Counted from the stretch's first letter, positions 1 through 7,331 are shown. The stretch is DNA of 20,928 nucleotides from Bacillota bacterium (GCA_029961005.1 JASBVW010000003.1:1-20928); one strand, 5' to 3'. Notes: generated by a model from the sequence alone, not told the origin. Numbers and translations are program-made.

Positions 1-38
1 TAGCCCGTTCCGATCTTCATTCCCACGCTGAAGCGCAT
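1..38 (-). CDS. Start of a probable methyl-accepting chemotaxis protein (partial)
   Basis: Only the first 12 codons are in the window; the gene runs off the left edge. It begins with ATG at 38 and reads MRFSVGMKIGTG, which resembles the N-terminus of many chemoreceptors just before the first membrane helix. A strong purine-rich ribosome site (GGAAGGAGAG) lies upstream, and the gene starts 28 bp after the cheW stop on the same strand. The chemoreceptor call rests on this short peptide and on the cheW neighbour, so it is tentative; another membrane sensor is possible. Confidence 0.35.
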   Translation of the reverse strand, partial: MRFSVGMKIGTG

Positions 39-66
39 CTTTTTCCCCTCTCTCTCCTTCCAAAAT

Positions 67-513
67 TTACGCAATGTCCTGAATGCACTGGGCTGCGTTG
101 CCGTTCAACAAGTTTTCTGGCCTCAAGACCGCGATCAGGCGCTCTCCCGTCTTGGCGATGCCTTGTACTTCCTCTGCGTGGAGGTGGCCGATCTGCGCCA
201 TGGGCTCCATTTGGCTTTCTTCTACCTCCAGGACCTCGGTTACGGAGTCCACCAGCAGCCCCGCCACGAGATGGCCCAGCTCGGTGACCAGGATGCGGGA
301 GGCGTCGGTGGCCTGGAAATCACCCCACCCCAGAGACCTGGTCAGGTTGATGACCGGGATAACGCGGCCGCGCAAGTTGATCACCCCCTCCACTCCCGCA
401 GGGGCTCCCGGAATCGCCGCAATGGAAGGTACACGAATAATCTCTTTTACCTGTGCGATAGGAATAGCGAATTCGCTCCCCCTCAAGCGAAAAACTACAA
501 GCTGATTGTTCAC
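67..513 (-). CDS. cheW: Chemotaxis coupling protein CheW
   Basis: A 148-residue single-domain CheW, the usual length for the family, which links chemoreceptors to the CheA kinase at the inner face of the membrane. The sequence shows the expected pattern: an N-terminal strand (LVVFRLRGSEFAIPI) followed by VKEIIRV, the hallmark GVINLRGRVIPVINL near residues 42-57, and a C-terminal VLRPENLL. The start is GTG at 513, inside the reading frame of the broken mpsC-like gene upstream, so the two are probably translationally coupled. The next gene downstream appears to be a chemoreceptor, suggesting a small accessory signalling operon rather than a full che cluster. No cheA is in view. Confidence 0.93.
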   Translation of the reverse strand: MNNQLVVFRLRGSEFAIPIAQVKEIIRVPSIAAIPGAPAGVEGVINLRGRVIPVINLTRSLGWGDFQATDASRILVTELGHLVAGLLVDSVTEVLEVEESQMEPMAQIGHLHAEEVQGIAKTGERLIAVLRPENLLNGNAAQCIQDIA

Positions 514-514
514 G

Positions 515-868
515 CTCTTTCGCCTCCTTTGTTTGGGCCAGATGTTTTAAGCTGGCCTCTATAGTGACAATGTCGCGCGCCAGGTCGGTCTCTGCCTGCA
601 GCTCCAGTACCTCGAAGCCGTAGATCTACAGCAGCTCCTGCAACCCCAGGAGGTCCTCCCGGACGAAGCGGCTCCGCAGCTCCAAGAGGAGAGGGTGGTT
701 GCTGGCGTTCTTGGCCAGGTTGCGCTCCAGGGGCAGGAGGCAACCGGTGGCCCGGATGGTCAGGCGGTCTCTGTAGAGCCAGACGGCCACGTTCTCAGGC
801 CCCTTTCCGGTTTGGACCTTGATGGCGCGGGCGATGAGCTTGGCCAGGCGTTGTGCGATGGCATTCAT
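515..868 (-). pseudogene. MpsC/DUF2294-type gene interrupted by an in-frame amber codon
   Basis: From ATG at 868 (upstream GAGGGA ribosome site) the frame reads 80 residues beginning MNAIAQRLAKLIARAIK and containing the family-like GRGP-type segment (TGKGPENVAVWLYRDRL) and LERNLAKNASNHPLLLELR. It stops at TAG (626-628). The same frame then continues with IYGFEVLELQAETDLARD and IVTIEASL, which looks like the usual C-terminal strand pair of the DUF2294 / MpsC family (normally about 115-120 residues). The homologous part therefore seems split by one stop codon. Without it the frame would run past 513 into cheW with no stop of its own near the family end. A nonsense mutation (for instance from CAG), readthrough or a sequencing error could explain it. 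Family members are linked in Bacillales to a membrane-potential system; the role here is unknown. Confidence 0.6.
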
Positions 869-900
869 GATTTTTTCCCTCGTTTCAAGTGGCAGGGGAA

Positions 901-959
901 GGGGAAAGAAAAAGACCAGCACTTTACACTACGTGCTGGTCTGCTGTTGACCTTTCCCC
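901..959 (-). terminator. Leader hairpin with intrinsic-terminator form upstream of the mpsC-like gene
   Basis: Positions 914-922 and 933-941 are perfect 9-bp inverted repeats (GACCAGCAC / GTGCTGGTC) with a 10-nt loop. Read on the minus strand, the stem is followed directly by TTTTTCTTT, the form of a rho-independent terminator. A second pair, 901-908 and 952-959 (GGGGAAAG / CTTTCCCC), encloses it. The hairpin lies 33 bp before the ATG at 868, so it could end transcription from upstream or act as an attenuator in the leader of the mpsC-cheW unit. Function is inferred from structure only. Confidence 0.55.
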
Positions 960-1159
960 TTTCCGGGGATATTCAACCCGCCAACCGCGCGCTTTAGTCT
1001 CGGCAAAACTGATTGAATATTATTGAAGCAGAATGTTTTCTCGAGCTGAAACTTGGCTAGTAAAAATGTCGGAAAGAAGAGGAAGAAGGTTTAACCAAAT
1101 TATGGGAATTCCTAATAAAAATTTACGCTCCGCTCGGAAAAGGCATTTTTTGAGGGGAT
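960..1159. other. Gene-free stretch
   Basis: This stretch separates the SAM hydroxide adenosyltransferase (ending at 1160) from the mpsC-like leader. It is clearly more AT-rich than its surroundings, particularly around 1005-1150, and must hold the promoter for the chemotaxis unit, but no convincing -35/-10 pair was found. No RNA gene or conserved small reading frame was seen. Confidence 0.4.
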
Positions 1160-2002
1160 TTAGGGGGCCGGCGCGTCAGCGGGCCGCCGGCATCGCACCG
1201 GAGCTCCTGCGGCCAGACCCAAAAGGGAGCGGGCGCTGCCTAAGTTGACGGCGACGGCCAGGCGCCCGTCGGAGTCAGTCAGGAGGCAAGGTTGGCCCGG
1301 CGGTACGTCGCCGAAGGTGCGCACAAAGGGCAGCGTCCATGAATACTCCCGGTCTCCTGCCGCGCCGGCCTTGAAAAGGACCAGCTCTCCCGGCTGCAGG
1401 CCCAGCGCCTGGAGGTGCTCAGGCCGCAGGTTGAGTTTAAGGGAGCCGTACTGGTCATAGCCTAAAACTTCTCCTGCCACCTCCTCCCCCAGCAAGGCAG
1501 GCTCGCCCCAGGGGGCAGGGGCCAACTCCTCCGGGGAGAGGGCCCGGCCCAGCTCCTCCAACCGCCCGCCGCGGGCCAGGAAAGCGGCGGCTGGCGCAAA
1601 GAGGTCGCGCCCGTGGAAAGTGGCCGAGACGGGGTGAAGCATGTGTTCCGGGTTCTCCAGGAGGTGCGCCCGGGTAATTCCGCCCAGCCGCCGGGCGGCT
1701 GGGATGAGGAGGCCGTTGTCCGGCCCGACTAAAAAATCGCCCCGGGCGGCCTGCAAGGCCACCGGCCGGCGCGGCCCGCCTACCCCGGGATCGACCACGG
1801 CCAGGTGCACGCCCAGCGGGCAGAAGGGCACGGCGTTCTCCAAGGCCAGCGCCCCCGCTCGCACGTCAAAAGGGGGGAGGCCGTGGCAGAGGTCCAGGAC
1901 CTCCACTTCCGGGGCCAGGCTCTTGATCACCGCCCGGCAGACGCCGGCCGACTCCGCCCTATACCCGAAATCGCTAAGAAAAGTTATAATAAACTTACTC
2001 AT
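1160..2002 (-). CDS. SAM hydroxide adenosyltransferase (DUF62 family)
   Basis: A 280-residue protein of the DUF62 / chlorinase-fluorinase-like superfamily, whose non-halogenating members hydrolyse S-adenosylmethionine to adenosine and methionine. Visible family motifs are LSDFG at residues 9-13, VVDPGVGGPRR at 69-79, GPDNGLL at 93-99, TFHGRDLFAP at 128-137 and the C-terminal barrel signature YDQYGSLKLNL. The Asp-Arg-His set typical of the hydroxide transferases is present as D71, R78 or R79, and H130. The open frame extends upstream to 2467 but that part is antisense to thiC; ATG at 2002 gives the standard MSKFIITFLSDFG start. Its ribosome site is weak. The gene is divergent from thiC and near several sulfur amino acid genes. 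Confidence 0.92.
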   Translation of the reverse strand: MSKFIITFLSDFGYRAESAGVCRAVIKSLAPEVEVLDLCHGLPPFDVRAGALALENAVPFCPLGVHLAVVDPGVGGPRRPVALQAARGDFLVGPDNGLLIPAARRLGGITRAHLLENPEHMLHPVSATFHGRDLFAPAAAFLARGGRLEELGRALSPEELAPAPWGEPALLGEEVAGEVLGYDQYGSLKLNLRPEHLQALGLQPGELVLFKAGAAGDREYSWTLPFVRTFGDVPPGQPCLLTDSDGRLAVAVNLGSARSLLGLAAGAPVRCRRPADAPAP

Positions 2003-2123
2003 CGTGCTTGTATTATTTTCTTTCCTTAATTGGTTAGCTCCTTTTTCCTGCGTAACAGGGGGAAAGCCTACTTTACGGGGTACGGGCACAGGAGCCTTTT
2101 GCAGATAGTAGTGAGTGAGGTGC

Positions 2124-3437
2124 ATGACCGTGGCGGAACTGACCCTGTTGGAGGCGGCGCGGGCCGGACAAGTGCTGGCGCCTTTGGCGGCTGCGGCCCG
2201 GGCGGAGGGGAGAGATCCGGAAGAGCTCCGCCGCCACCTGGCGGCGGGGAGGCTGGTGGTGCCGGCCAACCCGCGCCATACCGCTTTGCGGCCTTTGGGA
2301 ATCGGGGAGGGACTGCGCACCAAGGTGAATGCCAATCTGGGGGCGTGCGACGTCTCCTCCTCACTGGAAGAGGAGCTGGTCAAACTGGAGTGCGCCCTGG
2401 AGGCAGGTGCGGACGCCGTCATGGACCTCAGCACCGGCGGCGATCTGGATGCCATCCGCCGTGCCATTGTGCGGCGCTCTCCGGTTCCGGTGGGGACGGT
2501 GCCGGTTTACCAGGCGGCGGTGGAGGCCGTAGCCCGGGGCGACTCCCTGGCTGACCTGTCTCCCGATGACCTCTTTGCCGTCCTGGAGCGCAAGGCCGCT
2601 GACGGGGTGGACTTTATGACCGTGCACTGCGGCATCACCCGGGAAGCGCTGCGTGCCCTGCGCTCCGCCGGCCGGGTCACGGGGGTGGTGAGCCGCGGAG
2701 GCGCACTGATGCTGGCCTGGATGGCGCACCGGGGGGAGGAGAACCCCTTTTATGCCCAGTACGACCGCTTGCTGGACCTGGCGCGGCGGTACGAGGTCAC
2801 CCTCAGCCTGGGCGACGCCCTGCGCCCCGGGTCTTTAGCCGACGCCGGCGATGGGCTGCAGATGCGCGAGCTGGTGCTGTTGGGGGAGTTGGCCGAACGG
2901 GCCCGGAGGGCGGGAGTCCAGGTGATGATTGAGGGACCGGGGCACGTGCCGCTCCACCAGATCCAGGCCCAGGTGGCTGTGGCCAAGAGCGTCTGTCGGG
3001 GAGCGCCCCTTTACGTCCTGGGCCCCCTGGTGACCGACGTCGCCCCCGGTTACGACCACATCACCGCAGCCATCGGAGGGGCGCTGGCGGCCATGGCGGG
3101 GGCGGACTTTCTCTGTTATGTGACACCGGCGGAGCACCTGGGGCTGCCTTCAGCGGCGGAGGTGCGGGAGGGGGTCATGGCGGCCCGCATCGCCGCCCAC
3201 GCGGCGGACGTGGCCAAGGGGGTACCCGGGGCGGCGGAGTGGGACCGGCGGCTCTCGGAGGCTCGCCAGAGGCTGGACTGGGAGGCTCAGGCCGCTCTGG
3301 CCCTGGACCCGGCGCGGGTGCGGGAGTTTCGCGCCCGCACTCAGGCGGCGGAGAAGACCCCCGGTACCTGCACCATGTGCGGCCGCTACTGCGCCATGAA
3401 GCTGGCGGCCGAGGCAGTAGGAAGGGCGGGTGGATAA
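2124..3437 (+). CDS. thiC: Phosphomethylpyrimidine synthase ThiC
   Basis: A 437-residue short-form ThiC, the radical-SAM enzyme that turns aminoimidazole ribotide into the HMP-phosphate moiety of thiamine. Motifs in order: VPANPRH, TKVNANLGACDVSSSLEEE, MDLSTGGDLDAIR, SPVPVGTVPVYQA, GVVSRGGALM, SLGDALRPGSLADA, VMIEGPGHVPLHQI, LGPLVTDVAPGYDHIT, CYVTPAEHLGLP, then the C-terminal iron-sulfur triad C416, C419, C423 (CTMCGRYC). ATG at 2124 has a close GAGG ribosome site; GTG at 2115 is an in-frame alternative. No TPP riboswitch is recognisable in the 120-bp leader. Paralogues such as BzaF (5-hydroxybenzimidazole synthase) are very similar; no cobamide genes are nearby, so ThiC is preferred. It ends 11 bp from the convergent methyltransferase gene. 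Confidence 0.92.
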   Translation: MTVAELTLLEAARAGQVLAPLAAAARAEGRDPEELRRHLAAGRLVVPANPRHTALRPLGIGEGLRTKVNANLGACDVSSSLEEELVKLECALEAGADAVMDLSTGGDLDAIRRAIVRRSPVPVGTVPVYQAAVEAVARGDSLADLSPDDLFAVLERKAADGVDFMTVHCGITREALRALRSAGRVTGVVSRGGALMLAWMAHRGEENPFYAQYDRLLDLARRYEVTLSLGDALRPGSLADAGDGLQMRELVLLGELAERARRAGVQVMIEGPGHVPLHQIQAQVAVAKSVCRGAPLYVLGPLVTDVAPGYDHITAAIGGALAAMAGADFLCYVTPAEHLGLPSAAEVREGVMAARIAAHAADVAKGVPGAAEWDRRLSEARQRLDWEAQAALALDPARVREFRARTQAAEKTPGTCTMCGRYCAMKLAAEAVGRAGG

Positions 3438-3448
3438 AAATCCGGACA

Positions 3449-4180
3449 CTAGAGGCGGGCCAGGCAAAAGGCCCACACCCACTCCGTGAGCTGCTCCGCC
3501 CGGCAGGAGAAGCCAGCACCCTCGGCCGTCCGGATCAGGCGGGGGACGAGAGGCATGTACTCGCGGCGGATGCCCTCCAGGAGCTGGAGGTTCCCCTCCG
3601 CCAAAAGGCGCTGGATAAGGCGGGCCCGCTCCACCTGCGTGGGGAAGGCGATATCAGCCACCACTGCCACCCCCCGTGGCTTGAGAACGCGCCGTAGCTC
3701 CTGCAGTGCCGCGGGCAGTTGCACCGGCGGTACATGGTGGAGGGCGAAGCTGCTCGCGACAGCGTCAAAGGTCGAGCCGAGATAGGGAAGGGAGAGGAAA
3801 TGGCCTGGGCGGACCCGGACCCCCGGGAGTTTGGCCTGGGCTATGCTGCGCATGGCCGGGGAGGGGTCCACTGCCTCCACCCTTAACCCCTTTTGTTGGA
3901 ACACTTGCGCCAGGTTGCCAGTACCCGTCCCTATATCCAAGACGCGGAGCGGACTGTTTCCAAGGGCCTGCCCAACCCCGCCGGCGGAGGGGAGAGAGGA
4001 GAGGACCAGGGCTGTCACCCGGTCCAGAATTTGCCGGTACCCCCGGAAGACCTCCGCGTACGGACCTTGAAGGCTGAGCACCGTCCGGTCGTATTCGGCG
4101 GACCAAGCGTCAAAGCGGGCCACTAGGCTCTCGGGGACTTCTCTCTTGGCCGCCGCTTGTAAAGGCAGGTGAATGCCCAT
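3449..4180 (-). CDS. SAM-dependent methyltransferase, YrrT-like
   Basis: A 243-residue class I methyltransferase. Motif I is VLDIGTGTGNL at residues 80-90, followed by an acidic VEAVDPSPAM and the SFALHHVPP and RRVLKPRGVAVVADI segments expected of the methyltransferase type 11 fold. The N-terminal FDAWSAEYDRTV with EVFRGYRQILDRV closely resembles Bacillus YrrT. As in the Bacillus yrrT-mtnN-mccA-mccB operon, it sits with mccA and mccB genes, here as last gene, 13 bp after mccB. The natural substrate of YrrT is not established; a role in generating S-adenosylhomocysteine for recycling to homocysteine is inference. No mtnN is present next to it. Confidence 0.85.
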   Translation of the reverse strand: MGIHLPLQAAAKREVPESLVARFDAWSAEYDRTVLSLQGPYAEVFRGYRQILDRVTALVLSSLPSAGGVGQALGNSPLRVLDIGTGTGNLAQVFQQKGLRVEAVDPSPAMRSIAQAKLPGVRVRPGHFLSLPYLGSTFDAVASSFALHHVPPVQLPAALQELRRVLKPRGVAVVADIAFPTQVERARLIQRLLAEGNLQLLEGIRREYMPLVPRLIRTAEGAGFSCRAEQLTEWVWAFCLARL

Positions 4181-4193
4181 TTCTCTTGCCTCC

Positions 4194-5330
4194 TCACTGT
4201 TCCAAAGCCTGTTCCAGGTCTTCCAGCAGGTCCTCCACGTCCTCGATTCCCACTGAGAGGCGCAAGAGGCTGTCCGAAATGCCCAGAGCCTTACGCCGCT
4301 CCGGGGGCAGGGAGGCGTGGGTCATGCGCGCCGGCAGGCAGATCAGGCTTTCTACCCCGCCCAGGCTTTCAGCTAAAAGGAAGATCCTGGTGCGGGCAGC
4401 CACCGCCTCTGCCAGGGCGGCATCTCCTACGTCAAAGGAAACCATGCCGCCGAACCCTCCCGCTTGGCGCGCCGCCAGGGCATGCTGAGGATGGGTGGGA
4501 AGGCCTGGGTAGTGGACGCTTACCACCCGCCTGTGACCAGCCAGCCAAGCGGCTACGGCCCGGGCGTTAGCTTCGTGGGCTTCCATGCGCAGGGCGAGGG
4601 TGCGCAATCCCCGGAGGAGGAGCCAGGCGTCCTGCGGCCCTGGAACGGCTCCGATGGCATTTTGCAGGAAGCGCAGCCGTTCTCCCACTTCTTTTTCCCG
4701 TGCTACGGCCAGGCCGGCCACCAGGTCGCTGTGTCCGCCCAGGTACTTGGTGGCGCTGTGGAGGACCAGATCCGCCCCTAAAGTCAGGGGCTTTTGCCAA
4801 TAGGGGGTGAGGAAGGTGTTATCTACGATTAGCATGGCCCCCCGCGCATGGCAGAGCTCGGCCAGGGCGGCCAGGTCGCTCACCCGGAGTAGGGGATTAC
4901 TGGGGCTCTCTACTAAGAGTGCTTTGGTTTGTGGGGTGAAGGCGGCAGCCACCGCTGCCGGATCGGTGGTATCGACAAAGGAGCTCTTCAGGCCCAGCCG
5001 GCTGAAACAAGCGGTCAAAACGCGGTAAGTTCCCCCGTAGACGTCTTCCCCCACCAGGATCTGGTCGCCGGTCGAGAAGAGCATGAAGGCCGTGGAAAGG
5101 GCGGCCATGCCTGAGGAGAAGGCCAGCCCCACCTCCCCCTCCTCCAGCTCCGCAATCAGGCGCTCCAGGGCTGTACGGGTGGGGTTAGCGGTTCGGGCGT
5201 ACTCATATCCTTTGTGCTTTCCCACCGCTTCCTGGCGGAAAGTGGACGACTGGTAGATGGGAACGCCGATGGCCCCCGTTAAAGGGTCGTAGTCTTGACC
5301 GCCGTGGACCAGCGCCGTGCGAATCCTCAC
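4194..5330 (-). CDS. mccB: Cystathionine gamma-lyase / gamma-synthase (MccB-like)
   Basis: A 378-residue PLP enzyme of the Cys/Met metabolism (trans-sulfuration) family. It has YEYARTANPTR at residues 43-52, FSSGMAA at 71-77, ESPSNPLLRV, VDNTFLTPY, and the PLP lysine K195 in HSATKYLGGHSD, with the C-terminal LRLSVGIEDVEDL. It begins with GTG at 5330, overlapping the mccA stop in GTGA, which indicates translational coupling. Pairing with an MccA-type cystathionine beta-synthase suggests the gamma-lyase direction, making cysteine from cystathionine. Sequence alone cannot separate gamma-lyase from gamma-synthase, so the direction is inferred from the operon. Confidence 0.88.
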   Translation of the reverse strand: MRIRTALVHGGQDYDPLTGAIGVPIYQSSTFRQEAVGKHKGYEYARTANPTRTALERLIAELEEGEVGLAFSSGMAALSTAFMLFSTGDQILVGEDVYGGTYRVLTACFSRLGLKSSFVDTTDPAAVAAAFTPQTKALLVESPSNPLLRVSDLAALAELCHARGAMLIVDNTFLTPYWQKPLTLGADLVLHSATKYLGGHSDLVAGLAVAREKEVGERLRFLQNAIGAVPGPQDAWLLLRGLRTLALRMEAHEANARAVAAWLAGHRRVVSVHYPGLPTHPQHALAARQAGGFGGMVSFDVGDAALAEAVAARTRIFLLAESLGGVESLICLPARMTHASLPPERRKALGISDSLLRLSVGIEDVEDLLEDLEQALEQ

Positions 5331-6283
5331 GGCTTTCTTCCTCCTTCCACCGCGGACGCCTCAGGCAGTTGCCGATAAATTTCCTGGCTTAGGTAACGTT
5401 CGCTGGAATCGGGGAAGATGACCACGATCCTCGTGCCTGCCTTGCTGCGGCACCCCTCCTGCCAAGCCGCGTAGAAGGCGGCCCCGGAAGAGCTGCCTAC
5501 CAGGAGCCCCTCGCGCCGGGCCAGCTCCTTTACCATAGCAAAGGCCTTCTCGTCGGGGACGGTATAGACTTGGTCAATCAGGGAGGTGTCCAGTGTCTCG
5601 GGAATAAACTCAAGGCCGATGCCTTCAGTGCGGTGAGGCCCCGGGGGCCCTCCGCCCAGGATGGAGCCCTCCGGCTCTACAGCCACCGCCCGCAAAGGCT
5701 GGATCCTCTCCTTGAGGTAGCGGGCGCAGCCTGTGAAGGTACCCCCTGTACCTATCCCTGCCACGAAGACGTCTACCCTTCCCTCCAGTTGGCGATAGAT
5801 CTCGGGCCCTGTGGTGCAGTAGTGTGCTTCCGGGTTGGCGGCATTGGCGAACTGCTGGGGCACGAAAGCTCCAGGGATGGAAGCAGCCAATTCCTGGGCG
5901 CGCCGGATGGCCCCCGCCATTCCCTCGGCGGTGGGGGTGTAGACGATCTCTGCGCCCAAGGCCTGCATTAGCTCCTTCTTCTCGCGCGCAAACTTTTCCG
6001 GGACTACGAAGATCACCCGATAGCCGGAGCCGGCGGCAGCCAGCGCGAGCCCAATGCCGGTATTCCCGGCTGTGGGCTCGATGATGGTTCCGCCGGGGCG
6101 AAGCCGGCCATCCCGCTCGGCGGCTCGGATCATAAACAGGCCGATGCGGTCTTTCACGCTTCCACCGGGGTTGAAAAATTCCAGCTTGGCGTAGATTTCT
6201 ACCCCTTTCGGCAAGGGAAAGCTGGTAATGCGAAGGAGCGGCGTCTCCCCGATCAGCTCCGTAATGTGTCTGGCCACGCGCAC
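5327..6283 (-). CDS. mccA: O-acetylserine-dependent cystathionine beta-synthase (MccA-like)
   Basis: A 318-residue PLP fold-type II enzyme of the cysteine synthase family. The PLP lysine is K44 in NPGGSVKDRIG; the substrate loop reads EPTAGNTGIG at 69-78, with Ala where classical CysK enzymes have Ser (EPTSGNTG), a feature of MccA/CBS-type members. Other motifs are PQQFANAANPEAHY, GIGTGGTFTG, VEPEGSILGGG and TEGIGLEFIP, all as in Bacillus MccA. The start is GTG at 6283 after GGTGG; a second GTG two codons on is possible. First gene of the mccA-mccB-yrrT-like operon that recycles homocysteine sulfur into cysteine. A plain cysteine synthase remains an alternative. Confidence 0.86.
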   Translation of the reverse strand: MRVARHITELIGETPLLRITSFPLPKGVEIYAKLEFFNPGGSVKDRIGLFMIRAAERDGRLRPGGTIIEPTAGNTGIGLALAAAGSGYRVIFVVPEKFAREKKELMQALGAEIVYTPTAEGMAGAIRRAQELAASIPGAFVPQQFANAANPEAHYCTTGPEIYRQLEGRVDVFVAGIGTGGTFTGCARYLKERIQPLRAVAVEPEGSILGGGPPGPHRTEGIGLEFIPETLDTSLIDQVYTVPDEKAFAMVKELARREGLLVGSSSGAAFYAAWQEGCRSKAGTRIVVIFPDSSERYLSQEIYRQLPEASAVEGGRKP

Positions 6284-6337
6284 CAGAGGTCACCACCCAT
6301 ATTAAATATTTCCGATAAGTTTACTTTACTATAGGCG

Positions 6338-6366
6338 ATTATACTTCCTTTCCTGCCAAACGTCAA
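6338..6366 (-). promoter_or_regulatory. Sigma-A promoter for mccA-mccB-yrrT
   Basis: On the minus strand TTGACG (6361-6366) and TATAAT (6338-6343) are separated by exactly 17 bp. The predicted leader is only about 50 nt, too short for an S-box or T-box, and none was recognised. It lies just after the MBL-fold gene, so the cysteine operon probably has its own promoter. Confidence 0.85.
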
Positions 6367-6380
6367 CTAAAATCTTCTGG

Positions 6381-7331
6381 TCAAATGATGTGTTCTCGCT
6401 CGATGCGGCGGTATTCTTTCAGCTCGGCGACCAGATGTTCGATCTGCGCTTGACATTCGGCCAGGTCCCACAGCCCGTGGCCCAAGGCCAGGGTGGTGGG
6501 GTGCGCCAGGCGGCGGAGCCGCTGGGCCCACAGTTGGCTGTACGTATCTCCGCCGGGGCCGTTGGCGGGGCCGGGGAGCGGCTGTGCCGGCTGCCCCAAG
6601 AGCGCCTCCAGAGCCACCAGGACTCGGTCGATGACCTCTCGCTGATCGCCCATGGAATAGTGGGGCTCTATGCAGAGCATCCCGTTCAGTTTGATGAAGA
6701 GGTCGCTGCCGAAGAGGATCTTCTGCCCCGGCGGCTCCAAAAGCCCGTACAGGGTTCCTTCGGTCTGCCCGTAGGGGAGCTCGAAGAACTCCAGGGGGAA
6801 ATGAGGGTGCCGCCAGGTCTCATCCGGCCGCAGGCGCACCAGGCGGTAGTGGAAGGGCAGGATGCGGTCCCACTCCTTGAGTACGTTGGGTGGCGTGGGC
6901 GTGCGGTGGTAGTCGGTCAGGCGCCCGTCGGTAAAGATGCTCTGGCCGCCGCGCCCCACCCCCAGGCGGTTGGTGAGGACGAAGGCGCAGGCCTCGGACA
7001 TGTAAAAGGTGGCGTCGGCGTAGGCGTCGCTGCCGATCCAGTGGTCGATGTGGTAATGGGTGATGATGGCGCTGCACTTCCGGATGCCCAGGGCTTCCCG
7101 GACCCTCTCCCCTTCCCGCAGCCCGGGGTCGATGACCACGGCCTGGGACCGGTCTGGGGTGAGGAGGAAGTAGGTCTGATTTTGGTAGCCGCCCAGGTTG
7201 CGGGCGGGGTTCAGGTCCAGGACGCCTAACAACCAGTACGGGCCCTGGGGCCCCTCGTAGCGCCGGGAGAGGACCCGCAGTTGAGGATCGGACTCCTGCA
7301 GTTTGCGCACAGCCAGCTCGATCTCCAACAT
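6381..7331 (-). CDS. Metallo-beta-lactamase-fold hydrolase with an altered metal site
   Basis: A 316-residue MBL-fold protein. The signature HxHxDH is intact as H92, H94, D96, H97 (THYHIDHW), followed by the later ligands D210 (FGSDLF) and H285 (ALGHG). The position where most family members have the histidine of a PGHTxG motif reads LPYGQTEGT, so Q189 stands in for the ligand. ATG at 7331 follows GGATGAGGG. No signal peptide or membrane segment is visible. It resembles the broad MBL group that includes glyoxalase II-like and flavodiiron-like lactamase domains, but no flavodoxin part is attached and the substrate cannot be named. Monocistronic from its spacing. Confidence 0.85.
   Translation of the reverse strand: MLEIELAVRKLQESDPQLRVLSRRYEGPQGPYWLLGVLDLNPARNLGGYQNQTYFLLTPDRSQAVVIDPGLREGERVREALGIRKCSAIITHYHIDHWIGSDAYADATFYMSEACAFVLTNRLGVGRGGQSIFTDGRLTDYHRTPTPPNVLKEWDRILPFHYRLVRLRPDETWRHPHFPLEFFELPYGQTEGTLYGLLEPPGQKILFGSDLFIKLNGMLCIEPHYSMGDQREVIDRVLVALEALLGQPAQPLPGPANGPGGDTYSQLWAQRLRRLAHPTTLALGHGLWDLAECQAQIEHLVAELKEYRRIEREHII

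Noticed and set aside
626..628. Pyrrolysine codon at the amber site
   Set aside because: The protein is not a known Pyl family, no pyl genes are in view, and a simple nonsense change explains the data.
947..975. Plus-strand promoter TTGACC-17-TATTCA within the gene-free stretch
   Set aside because: No plus-strand gene follows it and the -10 is weak; probably a chance match overlapping the hairpin arms.
969..996. Sigma-D (FliA)-like promoter on the minus strand before the mpsC-cheW unit (TAAA then GTTGAATAT)
   Set aside because: The -10 part matches GCCGATAA poorly and needs an inserted base; not reliable.
2003..2467. N-terminal extension of the SAM hydroxide adenosyltransferase frame to 2467
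   Set aside because: The extra 155 residues are antisense to the well-supported start of thiC, are low-complexity, and the family start MSKFIITFLSDFG is at 2002.
2030..2554. Overlapping Gly-rich reading frames within thiC, pst and fdh genes on both strands
   Set aside because: These are shadow frames typical of GC-rich coding sequence, with repetitive composition and no family motifs or ribosome sites.
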